A stretch of 64,000 bases of DNA, taken from the NCBI RefSeq assembly GCF_025398735.1, contig NZ_CP104694.1, forward strand, positions 4,801,465 through 4,865,464, given 5' to 3'. A model generated the notes under the pieces. That model did not search any database. It had not been told where the DNA came from and saw only the letters and a program-made list of their open reading frames with translations. This stretch comes from Tahibacter amnicola. GTDB taxonomy: Bacteria > Pseudomonadota > Gammaproteobacteria > Xanthomonadales > Rhodanobacteraceae. Position numbers and translations under genes: made by a program. Position 1 is the stretch's first letter; each line of letters begins with the position of its first letter. Below, in pieces: positions 51,506 to 61,600 of the stretch.

Positions 51506-53032
51506 ATGGAAGTCCTCGAGGACCGCCTGGAATTCGCAGAAGAGCCAGTCCGGGCACTCCAGCCCTGGAAAGTGTTGATTGTCGACGACGAACCCGAGGT
51601 GCATAACGTCACCCGGCTGGTACTCGGCAATTTCCGCTTTGCGGAACGTCCTCTCCTGCTCATGAGCGCCTATTCCAGCCGGGAAGCGGAAAAACTGCTG
51701 GCCCAGCATGAGGATACGGCCGTCGTCCTGCTCGACGTGGTCATGGAGTCGGAGCAGGCAGGACTGGAACTGGTCCGCACCATTCGCGAACAGCTGGGCA
51801 ATCACTTCGTCCGTATCGTCCTGCGCACCGGCCAGCCCGGCCAGGCGCCGGAGCACGAAGTCATCGCCGCCTACGACATCAACGACTACAAGGAAAAGAC
51901 CGAGCTGACGGCACAGAAGCTCGCGACCACCTTGTACGCGGCGCTGCGCGCCTATCGCGACATGCGCACGATCGAGGCCAACCGACGCGGGCTGGAACAC
52001 GTCATCCACGCGTCCACCCAGGTGTTCTCGCATCACCAGCCGCAACAGTTTGCGTCCATCGTGCTCGGGCAGCTGGCGAACCTCGTCGGCGTGGAGAACG
52101 GCGCCCTGTGCTGCCGGATCTCGGCCCCCAACGGCGTCATGCCCGATCATTTCAACGTCGCTGCGGCGACGGGCGACTACTCGCGCTATCTGTCGCGTAA
52201 CGCCGAGGAACGCTTGCCGGGCCACGTCGTCCAATCACTGCGCGCGGCGTTCCAGCAGAAGCACCACGTCTTCGCCGAAGACCACTACGTTCTGCACTTC
52301 ACCGACAGCCACGACACCGAGGCGCTGCTGTACGTCGGCGAATCGCACCAGCTCGACGAACTCGGTCACCGCCTGATGCAGGTCTTCTGCACCAACGTGG
52401 CGATCGCGTTCGAGAACCTGCACCTCAACCAGGAGTTGTTCGAGACGCAACTGGACATGGTCTACCTCCTGGCCGGCGCCGCAGAGACGCGTTCCCAGGA
52501 GACCGCCAACCACGTGCGCCGCGTCGGCATCCTCGCCGGCATGCTCGGCCGCCTGCACGGTCTGGACGAAAAAACCTGCGAGTTCCTCACCTACGCCGCA
52601 CCGCTGCACGATATCGGCAAGATCGGCATTCCCGACGCCATCCTCAACAAACCCGGCCCGCACGACGACGACGAGTCGCGCATCATGCGCAGCCATGCGG
52701 AACTGGGGGCGAAACTGCTGTCCGGGTCCAAGCGCACGGTGTTCCAGCTGGCCGGCGAGATCGCCCTCACCCACCACGAAAACTGGGACGGTAGCGGGTA
52801 TCCGCGCCAGCTGGCCGGCAATGACATACCCATCAGCGGACGCATCACGGCCATTGCCGACGTCTTCGATGCGCTCGGCAGCCGCCGCTGCTACAAGGAT
52901 CCCTGGCCCGACCACGCGATCCGGCACTTCCTCCTGGAAGAGCGCGCCCGCAAGTTCGATCCGGCCCTGGTCGACCTGATGGTCGCAAACTGGCAGCAGT
53001 TCATCGAGCTGCGCAAGCAGTTGCCGGACTGA
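51506..53032 (+). CDS. Response regulator with DUF3369 and HD-GYP domains
   Basis: From ATG 51506 the 508-aa product has a receiver (about 20-150; VLIVDDEPEVHNVTRLVLGN, phospho-acceptor Asp in VVLLDVVMESEQAGLELV), a GAF-like DUF3369 region (about 165-310) and an HD-GYP domain. The HD-GYP metal and signature motifs are complete: AETRSQETANHVRRV, YAAPLHDIGKIGIPDAIL (about 365-382) and LTHHENWDGSGYPRQL (GYP about 428-430). It should hydrolyse c-di-GMP under phosphorylation control. No kinase is adjacent. The longer open frame to 51212 is not used. Confidence 0.93.
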   Translation: MEVLEDRLEFAEEPVRALQPWKVLIVDDEPEVHNVTRLVLGNFRFAERPLLLMSAYSSREAEKLLAQHEDTAVVLLDVVMESEQAGLELVRTIREQLGNHFVRIVLRTGQPGQAPEHEVIAAYDINDYKEKTELTAQKLATTLYAALRAYRDMRTIEANRRGLEHVIHASTQVFSHHQPQQFASIVLGQLANLVGVENGALCCRISAPNGVMPDHFNVAAATGDYSRYLSRNAEERLPGHVVQSLRAAFQQKHHVFAEDHYVLHFTDSHDTEALLYVGESHQLDELGHRLMQVFCTNVAIAFENLHLNQELFETQLDMVYLLAGAAETRSQETANHVRRVGILAGMLGRLHGLDEKTCEFLTYAAPLHDIGKIGIPDAILNKPGPHDDDESRIMRSHAELGAKLLSGSKRTVFQLAGEIALTHHENWDGSGYPRQLAGNDIPISGRITAIADVFDALGSRRCYKDPWPDHAIRHFLLEERARKFDPALVDLMVANWQQFIELRKQLPD

Positions 53033-53110
53033 CATCGCGCAATCACGTCACTGTCGTTGCCGATCCGGCGGACCTCGCGTCCCCTAACAACTCGCCAACA
53101 TCCGCGTCGT

Positions 53111-53116
53111 TACAAT
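53111..53116 (+). promoter_or_regulatory. Possible -10 element of the serine hydrolase gene
   Basis: TACAAT at 53111-53116 lies 30 bases before the GTG at 53147. The -35 region (CAACTC) is poor. Confidence 0.35.
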
Positions 53117-53146
53117 CGCCGGCCCTCTCCAGACCGGGTCTCTGCC

Positions 53147-54400
53147 GTGGCTTTCCGCATCGCGCACCTGCTACTTTTCGTGTTGCTGTGTACGTCCGCC
53201 GTGCTGCCGCTGCAGGCGCAGGAACTGCTATCCGCCGACAAAGCCTTTGCAGACACCTTCCGGCAGGTGCTGGACGAACGGGGTGTCCCGGGCGGCGCGT
53301 TCGCCATCGTCCGCGACGGACGGATCGTTCATGCCGCAGGCTACGGCGTGCGTGTGCTCGGTCAGAACGATGCCGTCACGCCGGATACGGTGTTCCGCAT
53401 CGCCTCGGTATCCAAGACATTCGCCGCGCAGCTCACCGCATTGCTCGTGCGCGAGGGAAAACTCGGCTGGGATGACAGCATCACGCGCTATCTGCCGGAC
53501 TTCCAGTTCAAGCGCGCGGGGCTGTCGCAGCAGTTGAAACTGCACCATCTGCTGGGGCAGTCCACCGGCATCGTGTCCAATGCCTTCGATAACCTGCTGG
53601 ACGCGAATGAACCACTGGCCCGGGTACTGCCGCGCTTCCGGGAGCTGGAACCCATCTGTCCGCCCGGGCAGTGCTACACCTACCAGAACATCCTGTTTGC
53701 ACTGATTGGCACGGCCATCGAAAGCGCCACGCAACGCCACTATGGCGACCTGGTCCGCGAGCGTCTGTTCGTGCCGCTGCACATGGACCACGCGTCCATC
53801 GGCAAGGACGGATTCCTTGCCGCCAGCAATCGTGCCTTGCCGCACGTCAAGCGCGGCGGCGTGTGGAAAACCACGCCGATCCAGTCCGGTTACTACGAGG
53901 TACTGCCGGCGGCCGGCATCAATGCCAGTGTCACCGATCTGGGCAAATGGCTGATCGCACAGATGGGGCATCAGCCCGAGATCGTTCCGCCGTCCCTGGT
54001 CGAGGAACTCACGCGCAAGCGCGTGCGCACACACAAGGATCTCAAGCGCCGCGCCTGGAAGGACATCCTCACCGATGCGCACTACGGTCTGGGTTGGCGC
54101 ATCTACCAGGTCGGCGACGAAGACATCTACCTGCACAGCGGATGGGTCGAGGGCTATGTCGCGGATATCGCCTATTCGCGACGCCACCGCACGGGCCTGG
54201 TCGTCGTGCTCAATGGCGAGACGTCCGGTATCAGCGACATCACGACCGCCTTCTGGCGCCAGGTATTAGGCGTTCCGTCTGCCGCCGCGGCGACGCCGTC
54301 GGTGGCGCGGAACACCACCGCACCATCGCGCCCCCCGGCATCGACCGCTGCCCCGCTCGCGGGCTCGCCGTCGGCCAAGGGACGCGGGCGGCAGCCATAG
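53147..54400 (+). CDS. Serine hydrolase, class C beta-lactamase / penicillin-binding-protein fold
   Basis: The 417-aa product from GTG 53147 begins with a signal peptide (VAFRIAHLLLFVLLCTSAVL, cleavage near LQAQE). The active-site motifs are SVSK (Ser about 88), YQN (about 180) and HSGW (about 332), in the right order and spacing for the AmpC/EstB group. The last 40 residues are a Ser/Thr/Ala/Pro tail. The family includes beta-lactamases, D-aminopeptidases and esterases; resistance activity cannot be claimed from sequence. A frame open to 53057 upstream is not used. Confidence 0.87.
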   Translation: MAFRIAHLLLFVLLCTSAVLPLQAQELLSADKAFADTFRQVLDERGVPGGAFAIVRDGRIVHAAGYGVRVLGQNDAVTPDTVFRIASVSKTFAAQLTALLVREGKLGWDDSITRYLPDFQFKRAGLSQQLKLHHLLGQSTGIVSNAFDNLLDANEPLARVLPRFRELEPICPPGQCYTYQNILFALIGTAIESATQRHYGDLVRERLFVPLHMDHASIGKDGFLAASNRALPHVKRGGVWKTTPIQSGYYEVLPAAGINASVTDLGKWLIAQMGHQPEIVPPSLVEELTRKRVRTHKDLKRRAWKDILTDAHYGLGWRIYQVGDEDIYLHSGWVEGYVADIAYSRRHRTGLVVVLNGETSGISDITTAFWRQVLGVPSAAAATPSVARNTTAPSRPPASTAAPLAGSPSAKGRGRQP

Positions 54401-54427
54401 CGGAAACCGAACCCTCGCAGCATCGGA

Positions 54428-55336
54428 TCACGCCGGGGGATTGCTACCCAGTTGCTCCACCAGGAAGTCCACGGCCACGCGCACCTTTGGTATCTGGTAG
54501 CGCGTCTGCAGGTACATCAGGTAGATGCCCGCCTCACCGCCACGCCCGATCGCCAGCGGCCGATCGAGGGAAATGTGTACGAGTTCACCGCAACGAAGGG
54601 CATCCTTCAACGCCCATTCGGGCAGAAGTACCAGACCGCGCCCGCGGCACGCCATGGCCAGCAGGCTCGCACCGTCATTGCTGATGAACGCCGGTGCGAC
54701 CGGCACCTCGTGCCATCCGTCCTCATCGCGCCCCTGCCACTTGAGCAACGCATTCGGGCCACGGTACAGCAGGGCATCGTGATCCCGCAGGTCATCGAAG
54801 GTCCGGGGCGTGCCGCGCCTGGCCAGGTAATCCGGCGATGCCGCCAGCAGGAACTGGTTCGGATCCAGCCGGCGCGCCACGACGCGCTCCTGCGGCAGAC
54901 GTCCGCCGCGAATGGCAATGTCGATCTGGTCGCGGCCGAGGTCGACCAGCGCATCACTCAGATGCACGTCCAGCAGGATGCCGGGATAGCGGTCCCCGAA
55001 TGCCACCAGCGCCGGCATCAGTAAACGGCTGTAGCCGGGCATCGCACTGATGCGCAGCGTTCCGCCCGGTGTGCTCCCATGACGCCCCGCCTGCTCCTCC
55101 GCATCGTCCAGCTGCGCAAGCGCGCCGCGTACCTGTTCAAGGTAACGCGCCCCGATCTCCGTCATGCGCACCGTACGGGTTGTCCGGTGCAGCAGCTGCA
55201 CGCCCAGGTCAGCTTCCAGATCGGCAATACGGCGCGAGATGGATGACGCAGGAACGCCGAATGCCTTCGCCGCACGCGTAAAACTCAGCGTGTCAGCCAC
55301 TTTGACCAGGTACTGAAGGGCACGCAGCTTGTCCAA
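54428..55336 (-). CDS. LysR-family transcriptional regulator
   Basis: The 302-aa product from TTG 55336 begins LDKLRALQYLVKVADTLSFT, the usual LysR start, with GGAG about eight bases upstream. The helix-turn-helix is AAKAFGVPASSISRRIADLE and the effector domain follows (PGGTLRISAMPGYSRLLMPA). A longer form from a TTG at 55390 is possible but would cover the operator-like site at 55362. It is divergent from the reductase gene at 55463, its probable target, and converges with the serine hydrolase gene. Confidence 0.93.
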   Translation of the reverse strand: MDKLRALQYLVKVADTLSFTRAAKAFGVPASSISRRIADLEADLGVQLLHRTTRTVRMTEIGARYLEQVRGALAQLDDAEEQAGRHGSTPGGTLRISAMPGYSRLLMPALVAFGDRYPGILLDVHLSDALVDLGRDQIDIAIRGGRLPQERVVARRLDPNQFLLAASPDYLARRGTPRTFDDLRDHDALLYRGPNALLKWQGRDEDGWHEVPVAPAFISNDGASLLAMACRGRGLVLLPEWALKDALRCGELVHISLDRPLAIGRGGEAGIYLMYLQTRYQIPKVRVAVDFLVEQLGSNPPA

Positions 55337-55361
55337 TGCAGGGCTCCGGCACAACCGACTG

Positions 55362-55376
55362 TTGCGATTTGGGCAA
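55362..55376. promoter_or_regulatory. LysR-type box
   Basis: TTGC-N7-GCAA (a T-N11-A motif) stands in the divergent region between the LysR start (55336) and the reductase start (55463), where autoregulatory LysR sites usually lie. Confidence 0.45.
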
Positions 55377-55462
55377 AAGAATTTGGTCAATGCAATGGAT
55401 TCTGCGAGGAGTTCCTGTCCATCACCATAGACGCCTCAGCCCCCTTCCACGAAGGCAACCCC

Positions 55463-56461
55463 ATGACAACGCTGATCAAAGCCGAATACGCCGAACGCGG
55501 CCCCGTGCCGCATGCCGTCATCCACCCCGTACCGTTCGATCGCCCGGTTCTGGCCAAAGGACAGGCACTGGTGGCGGTGCTGGCGGCACCGATCAATCCC
55601 AGCGACGTCCTGATGCTGACAGGCCAGTACGGCATGCTGCCCGCCTTGCCGGCCGTGGGAGGCACCGAGGGCGTCGGCCGGGTGGTCGAACTGGGGCCGG
55701 ACACCCAGGGACCGGCGCCGGGCCAGACGGTCCTGCTGCCCACGGGCATTGGCACCTGGTCGAGCCACGTCGTGGCGCCGGCCGCCGCGCTGGTACCGCT
55801 GCCGAACGAGGCCGATCCCCGGCAACTGGCCATGCTGACCATCAATCCCCCCACCGCCGCGCTCCTGCTCAGCGACTTTGTCGACCTGCAACCCGGCGAC
55901 TGGGTGATCCAGAACAGTGCCAACTCCGGCGTCGGCAGCTACGTCGTGCAGCTGGCCCGGTTGCGCGGATTGAAAACGGTCAATGTCGTTCGTCGTGAAT
56001 CCGCGGTCCCCGCGGTCGTATCCCAGGGTGCTGACGTCGTGCTGGTCGACGGCGACGGTCTCGCCGAACGCGTGAAGGCGGCCACTGGCGGCGCGGCGAT
56101 CACGCTGGGAATCGATGCCGTCGGCGGCGCAGCCACGATGCGCCTGGCGTCTGCACTGGCGGATGGCGCCACCATCGTCAATTACGGTGCCCTGAGCGGC
56201 GAAGCGTGCATGCTGTCCCCGCGGGAGCTGGTGTTCCGCGATATCACCCTCAAGGGTTTCTGGCTGGCGCGTTGGTTCCGCACCACACCCGCTCCGAAAC
56301 AGCGGGCGCTTCTGGGCGAACTGGCCGGACTGATCGCCACCGGCAAGCTCCATACCCCCATCCAGGCAACCTACGACGTGACCCGGATCCAGGAGGCCGT
56401 TGCTGCCGCCGCGAGCGGTGAACGGCACGGAAAAATCCTGGTGACGCCACAGCACGACTGA
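55463..56461 (+). CDS. Zinc-independent MDR oxidoreductase, 2-enoyl thioester reductase-like
   Basis: The 332-aa product is a medium-chain dehydrogenase/reductase. INPSDVLMLTGQYGMLPALP followed by AVGGTEGVGRVVELG is the pattern of the mitochondrial enoyl reductase (MECR/ETR) group, with the NADPH motif NSANSGVGSYVVQLARLRG near residue 155. There are no structural-zinc cysteines. The substrate could be an enoyl-CoA/ACP or a quinone. It is divergent from the LysR gene with a T-N11-A box between. Confidence 0.87.
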   Translation: MTTLIKAEYAERGPVPHAVIHPVPFDRPVLAKGQALVAVLAAPINPSDVLMLTGQYGMLPALPAVGGTEGVGRVVELGPDTQGPAPGQTVLLPTGIGTWSSHVVAPAAALVPLPNEADPRQLAMLTINPPTAALLLSDFVDLQPGDWVIQNSANSGVGSYVVQLARLRGLKTVNVVRRESAVPAVVSQGADVVLVDGDGLAERVKAATGGAAITLGIDAVGGAATMRLASALADGATIVNYGALSGEACMLSPRELVFRDITLKGFWLARWFRTTPAPKQRALLGELAGLIATGKLHTPIQATYDVTRIQEAVAAAASGERHGKILVTPQHD

Positions 56462-56476
56462 CGCTCATCGCACTGC

Positions 56477-56503
56477 GCGGCGCCGATGACACCAGGGCGC
56501 CGC
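56477..56503. terminator. Convergent-end hairpin
   Basis: GCGGCGCC (56477-56484) pairs with GGCGCCGC (56496-56503) between the convergent reductase gene and the small basic protein gene, touching the stop of the latter. No U-run. Confidence 0.45.
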
Positions 56504-56880
56504 TACCGGTACTGGCCTTGCCGTTTTCGCATCGCCTTGGCGCGCACGTCCGAATTGCCCACCGTCGCCGGTTGACCACCGGCTTGCCGGTAGTCGATCC
56601 GCTCCTGCACATAACGGGCAAGCGAAGCGTCCGGGAATTTGCGCCAGGAACGTCCATCCGTACGCGGAACAGTCGGGTCAAACTCCTGGACGTCGCCGGC
56701 GGCGCGAAGACCGGCGGAAAGCTTCTCGTGGACACTCTTACGCAGCGCCTGATTGGCCGTCGCCTTGCGCCTGGCAATGGCCTTGCGCGCCGTCGTGCGG
56801 CTTTCGGCCACGACATTCCGTCCGTCCCTGACGTAGCTGAGCAGCTTCTTTTCCTGGGGAGTGCGAAACCGTTCTGTCAC
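56503..56880 (-). CDS. Small basic conserved protein, unknown function
   Basis: The 125-aa product from GTG 56880 begins VTERFRTPQEKKLLSYVRDG. The pattern TPQEKKxLSYxxDxRN, then ARKAIxxRKAxxNxxxR, recurs in a family of small basic proteobacterial proteins of unknown role, as far as I recall. It is rich in Arg and Lys and without membrane segments. AAAGGG lies about nine bases upstream. It is divergent from the ankyrin gene. Nucleic-acid binding would fit the charge but is a guess. Confidence 0.75.
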   Translation of the reverse strand: MTERFRTPQEKKLLSYVRDGRNVVAESRTTARKAIARRKATANQALRKSVHEKLSAGLRAAGDVQEFDPTVPRTDGRSWRKFPDASLARYVQERIDYRQAGGQPATVGNSDVRAKAMRKRQGQYR

Positions 56881-56984
56881 GAATGCGGAACCCTTTCTGG
56901 AAGCGGCATGGGTACTTGCGCACGGTACGCAGCCACGTCTACCGTTTCAGGCCGCCGCGCCCCCACTGTTGACAGACAACATCC

Positions 56985-58621
56985 ATGAGCCTTGAGCGCG
57001 CCATCCAGGAAAATGATGCGGCGATGATCCGCGCCTTGCTCGCGGGCGGGTGCGACCCCGACGCGCGCCTTCCTAACGGCGAACTGCCCCTGCAATTGGC
57101 CGCTGGCAACTCACAAAACGAGGCCGTGCTGGCCCTGCTCGACGGGGTGCAGATCCAGGACGAGTCGGACAGGATGGCACGGACAACAACCTTTACGCCT
57201 ACGCCGATACGGAGCTGATCCCGCTGCTCGCCCGTCGGGGAATAAATCCGAACCACCCGCGCGGCAGAAACGCCGTACTGACCTTGGCCTGCAAATTCAA
57301 CACGGGCGAGGCACTGGCATTGCGTGTCAGCGCATTGCTCGGAGCCGGCGCTGACGCCCGCGCAGACGGGGTGCTGTGGGCGGCGCTCACGGGCGATGGC
57401 AAGTCCGTTCCCTTGGCGATTCTCGAGGATTTGCTCGCCGCCGGCGCCGATGCCACCGTCGATTTGCTGACAACCTGGTCTGAATCGCGTCCGAGTGGCG
57501 GCGCACTCTACCACGCCCTCTCCGACGGAACTCCGGAACACGCGCGGCGCCTGTGGCGCGCCGGCGCGCCAATGACGGACCCATCCTTATTGTGCAAACT
57601 GCAGCGCTGGCCCCCGTCAACGGTGGAAGACCTCGCCCAGGCCATCGCGGCGCAGCTTGAATCTGTTGACGCACGTCAATTTCCCTCGAGCCGCACAGCA
57701 CTGACCAACGCCTGCCAGAACGAACGCGCGGAGTGGGTCCAGTGGTTGCTCGCGCGCGGCGCCGACCCCAGTCGCGTGGATAGCGCAGGCGAAACGCCTT
57801 TGGGCAGCGCCATTCGCGCCGGCGCTATCGAGGTGGTGGAATTGCTGTTGCGCGGCGGCGCAGTTCCCGACGATGCCCGCCTCGACGGCAAGGACGTGCT
57901 GACGTGGCTTGGCGGCGGCAAGAGCTGCCAGCCGATGGTCGAACTGCTGCGCGCACACGGTGCCACCCCGGTGCCGAAGCCGCGCAGGAAACCGGCAGCG
58001 CGCAAGGCCTCAACGCCCGGCAAGCACCCAACCTCACCCGCTCAAATGTGGGCCGACATTCTCCAGCAACGCGATGCGAAGACACAGATCGCTGACGCCA
58101 TCACCTTCCTCGAAAGTCACGGCCTCACCTGCCCCTCCGCCGTAAAGCGCGCCGTGGGGTCGGCCGAGGACGTCCGGAGCCTCATTTCCAAAGGACTGCA
58201 CCTTTCGCCCGGCGACTACCGCAAGGGACTTCACGCGCAGCATCTCCTGCAATTGCTGGCGCCTGCCCGATGCGTGGTCGTCGATACCGAGGCCCTGGAA
58301 TGTCCCACCGACGCGGAACGGGAAGCGTTTTACCCCGGGCTGCTGCAGCAGTTCGCCGAAGCCGGAAACTGGACGTATACCGACCTTGCTGCGGAATTGC
58401 GCGGAGAAACAGCGCAATTGCACTTCGTAGCCTTTGACATCCCACACGCCTGGTCGATCGACATGTCCAGCGCGCACATCGACGGATCCTTCTTTGACTA
58501 CGTCGACGACCTTCTCGCAGTGCACACACCCGAACAGCGTTGCTGGGCGTGCAGCGACGACTACACCATGACAATCGTCACGGCCCCTGCGTCGCTGGTG
58601 GCAATCTGGAATGACGCATGA
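56985..58621 (+). pseudogene. Ankyrin-repeat protein broken by a one-base deletion
   Basis: The first frame, from ATG 56985, encodes ankyrin repeats (IRALLAGGCDPDARLPNGEL, LPLQLAAGNSQNEAVLALL). At 57138-57141 the ankyrin continuation moves to another frame: there it reads RRGADPGRVGQDGTDNNLYA without a break and runs on through DLLTTWSESRPS, WLLARGADPSRVDSAGETPL and LLLRGGAVPDDARLDGKD to 58621. One extra base after CTGCTC would give a single protein of about 545 aa. As it stands, the first frame stops at 57218 and the second has only a TTG at 57284. The C-terminal 250 residues (ending VAIWNDA) are not ankyrin and not recognised. Confidence 0.8.
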
Positions 58622-58658
58622 CTGCATCGCGACGCCACCAGTAGCGCCAAGCCAATCG

Positions 58659-61600
58659 CTACGAGCCAACCACACCCGACTGCCGCGCCTGGCCCACTGC
58701 CGGTGACCACTGGATTTCGAAACGTGTGCCCCTGCCGGGCGCCGATTCGCACAGGATCCGTCCACGCAGAATCTGCGTCACCAGGTTGTACACAATGTGC
58801 AGCCCAAGGCCACTCCCTCCCTGCCCGCGACGGGTCGTGAAGAAAGGATCGAAGGCGCGCGTGCGTTCCTCGACATCCATGCCACGGCCGTTGTCGGCGA
58901 TCGTGAGTCCGGCCAGATCGCCCTGTACGCCGATCGTGATCCTGATCTCGCCCGGCCGGTCGGGGACGAACGCATGCTGGATCGCATTCAACACCAGGTT
59001 GCTCACAATCTGGTAGACCGCGCCGCCGGATGTGAACACCTTCACCGGACTGGGGCACTCCACCGTGACGCGGTGCGGCGTGACGCGTAGCACCGGACCG
59101 ATCATCGACAACGTATCGCGCACGGATTGCTCCAGGTCCAGCTCGCGCCATTCATCGGTGGATTGATCCACCGCAGTCTGTTTGAAGCTGCGTACCAGGC
59201 GGTCGGCGCGCTGCAGGTTGCGCAGTATCAGCTCCACAGATTCGATGGCCATGCGCTGGTACTGGTCCAGCTCCGAACGCCGCAGCTCGCCGGTCTGCAT
59301 GCGCGAAGCCAGCTGGCGCGACTGTTCTTCCAGATGCGTCGCCGCGGTCAGGCAGACGCCCAGCGGCGTGTTGATCTCGTGTGCGATGCCCGCGACAAGG
59401 CCACCCAGCGACGCCATTTTTTCCGCTTCGACCAGCTGCTGCTGCGCCTCGCGCAGCTGCGCAAGCGTCAGGGTGAGTTCGACATTGGTCTGGCTCAGCG
59501 CCGAGGTGCGCGCGGCCACGCGGGACTCCAGCTCGTCGTTGAGGCGGCGCAGCGCTTCTTCGCTCTGCCGGATCGTTGCGGCGACGTAGCGCTCATAGGC
59601 CAGCCGCCGGTGGTAGCGCCACAGAACGGCAACCAGCGTGGCGACAGCCATCAATGCGTACAACCCGTAGGCCCAGAGCGAACGCCAGGGCGGCGGCACC
59701 AGGCGCACGTCCACGCCGGTTTCGCGCGGCTCACTGCCTTCCCGCCACGCTTGCACCCGGAAGCGATAGGAGCCGTAGGGAACGCCGGTAAACGTCACGC
59801 TGCGCTGGTTGGGCAGCACCGGTACCCAGCTGTCGTGCAGGCCGTCGAGGCGATAGCGGAAATACACGCGGCTGGGCTCGCGGAAGTCCAGTGCTGCAAA
59901 GCCGAACCCGAACACGCTCTGCTGGTAGTTGAGATTCACGCGCTCCGTATAGGGTAGCGTCTGCTGCAGTGGCGCCTGGTCGTCATCGGGGCTGGGCCGG
60001 ATGGGCGTGTTGAACAGGAGCAGCTCGTTGACGACGACCGGCCCGATCGACCGCAGCGGCTGCAGCACCCCTGGATCGAAGCGGATCAGCCCCGCCGCGG
60101 TCCCGAAGTACATGGTGTTGCCAACGGCCGCGCAGGCGTTGTTGGAGTAACTCGCGCGATCGCGGTTGGCCATCCGGCCGACGATCTCCGGGATGCCAAC
60201 GGCGCGGTCAAAGCGGATCAAGCCCGTGGAGGTCCCCGCCCAGAGCACGCCGGACGCATCCGCCACGAGGCACGTAATATTGCCGCGCGCCGACCAGGTC
60301 GGATGACGCTGATGAATGAAGCTCACACGCCCCTTGCGCGGATCGCGCTCGACCCGGTCCAACCCCGCCGGCGAGCCCAGCCACAACGTGCCCGATGCAT
60401 CGACATACAGGCTGCGAACGAGGTCATTGGCCGGCCCTTCGTCCGAATGGAGCTTGGCAACGTAGCGCTCCAGCTGGCCGGTCGCCGGATCCAGGCGCGC
60501 CACGCCGCCGCCGAAGAGCCCGACCCAGATCGCACCGTCCGGCGTCTGGGCGATATCGATCGCCGTGGACTCGGCAATCTCGAAGGGATCGCCCTCGGCA
60601 CTGTAGTACCGTTTGAACGCCGTGCACCCCTTGCACAGGCTGACCAGCCCACCGCCGTCAAGCGCTACCCAAAGCGTATCGTCGGCGTCGACGTAGAATC
60701 CATTGACGAGATTGCCCGGCAATGATGCGGGATCCTCGGCGATGCTGCGGTAGTGATGAAAGGTGCGGGAACCCGGGTCGAGCCGGTCAAAGCCGCTGGC
60801 ATCAAACCCCACCCACAAGGTACCGTCCCTGCCGCGCGCGAGCGCAGACACGGCGTCACTGGCCAGACTCCCCGGGTCGGCCGGATCGTGCCTGAAGCGC
60901 GCCAGCACCCCTTCCCCGGGACGAAAATGCACCAGTCCGCCCGTCCCCGCCAGGCCGAGCCAGAACGTACCATCGGGTTCGGGCAGTATCGCCCGTACTT
61001 CATCCGTCGGCAGACTGGCCTTGTCCATCGCGTGGTGGCGGAAGATCGTGACGGACTCGCTGGTGGGATCGTGCATGCCCAGTCCGTGGCTGGTGCTCCC
61101 CAGCCAGATCAGGCCATCGCGGTCCTCGAACATGACATAGCCTTCCATTGGCGGGCTGGCCGGGTCGGCGCGGTCATGGAAAACGTCGACGAACCGGTTC
61201 GCAGCGCGGTCGAACCATGCTACGCCCCCGGTAGTGCCCAGCCACAGGTCGCCCGATCGCGTCTCCACGATGCCCATGACTTCGCCGCTCTTGATATCGC
61301 CGCGAGGTCCGGTGTGATAGCGCGCCAGAACCTTGCCGTCGAGATTCAGGCGCAGCAGGTCACCCTCGATGAAGACGACCCATACTTCGTCATTGGCATC
61401 CAGGATGGCCCACTCGGTGCTACGCTGCACTTCGCCGCGTACGACAGGCAGGAAGGAGGCCAGCTGATCCGATCGGCCGTCCCAGCGCCAGATGGCGTCA
61501 CCGGCGACAAACAGCATGCCTCCGTCGGGAAGATCGACCATGCGATGGACGCCGCGCATGCCCGTAGGCCTTCCGAACGGCGCATCCGTCGCCACACCGC

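Noticed and set aside
53147-54400. Calling the serine hydrolase a beta-lactamase
   Set aside because: SxxK, YxN and HxG motifs are shared with esterases and peptidases; sequence alone does not show lactam hydrolysis, and the LysR neighbour is convergent and faces the reductase gene, not this one.
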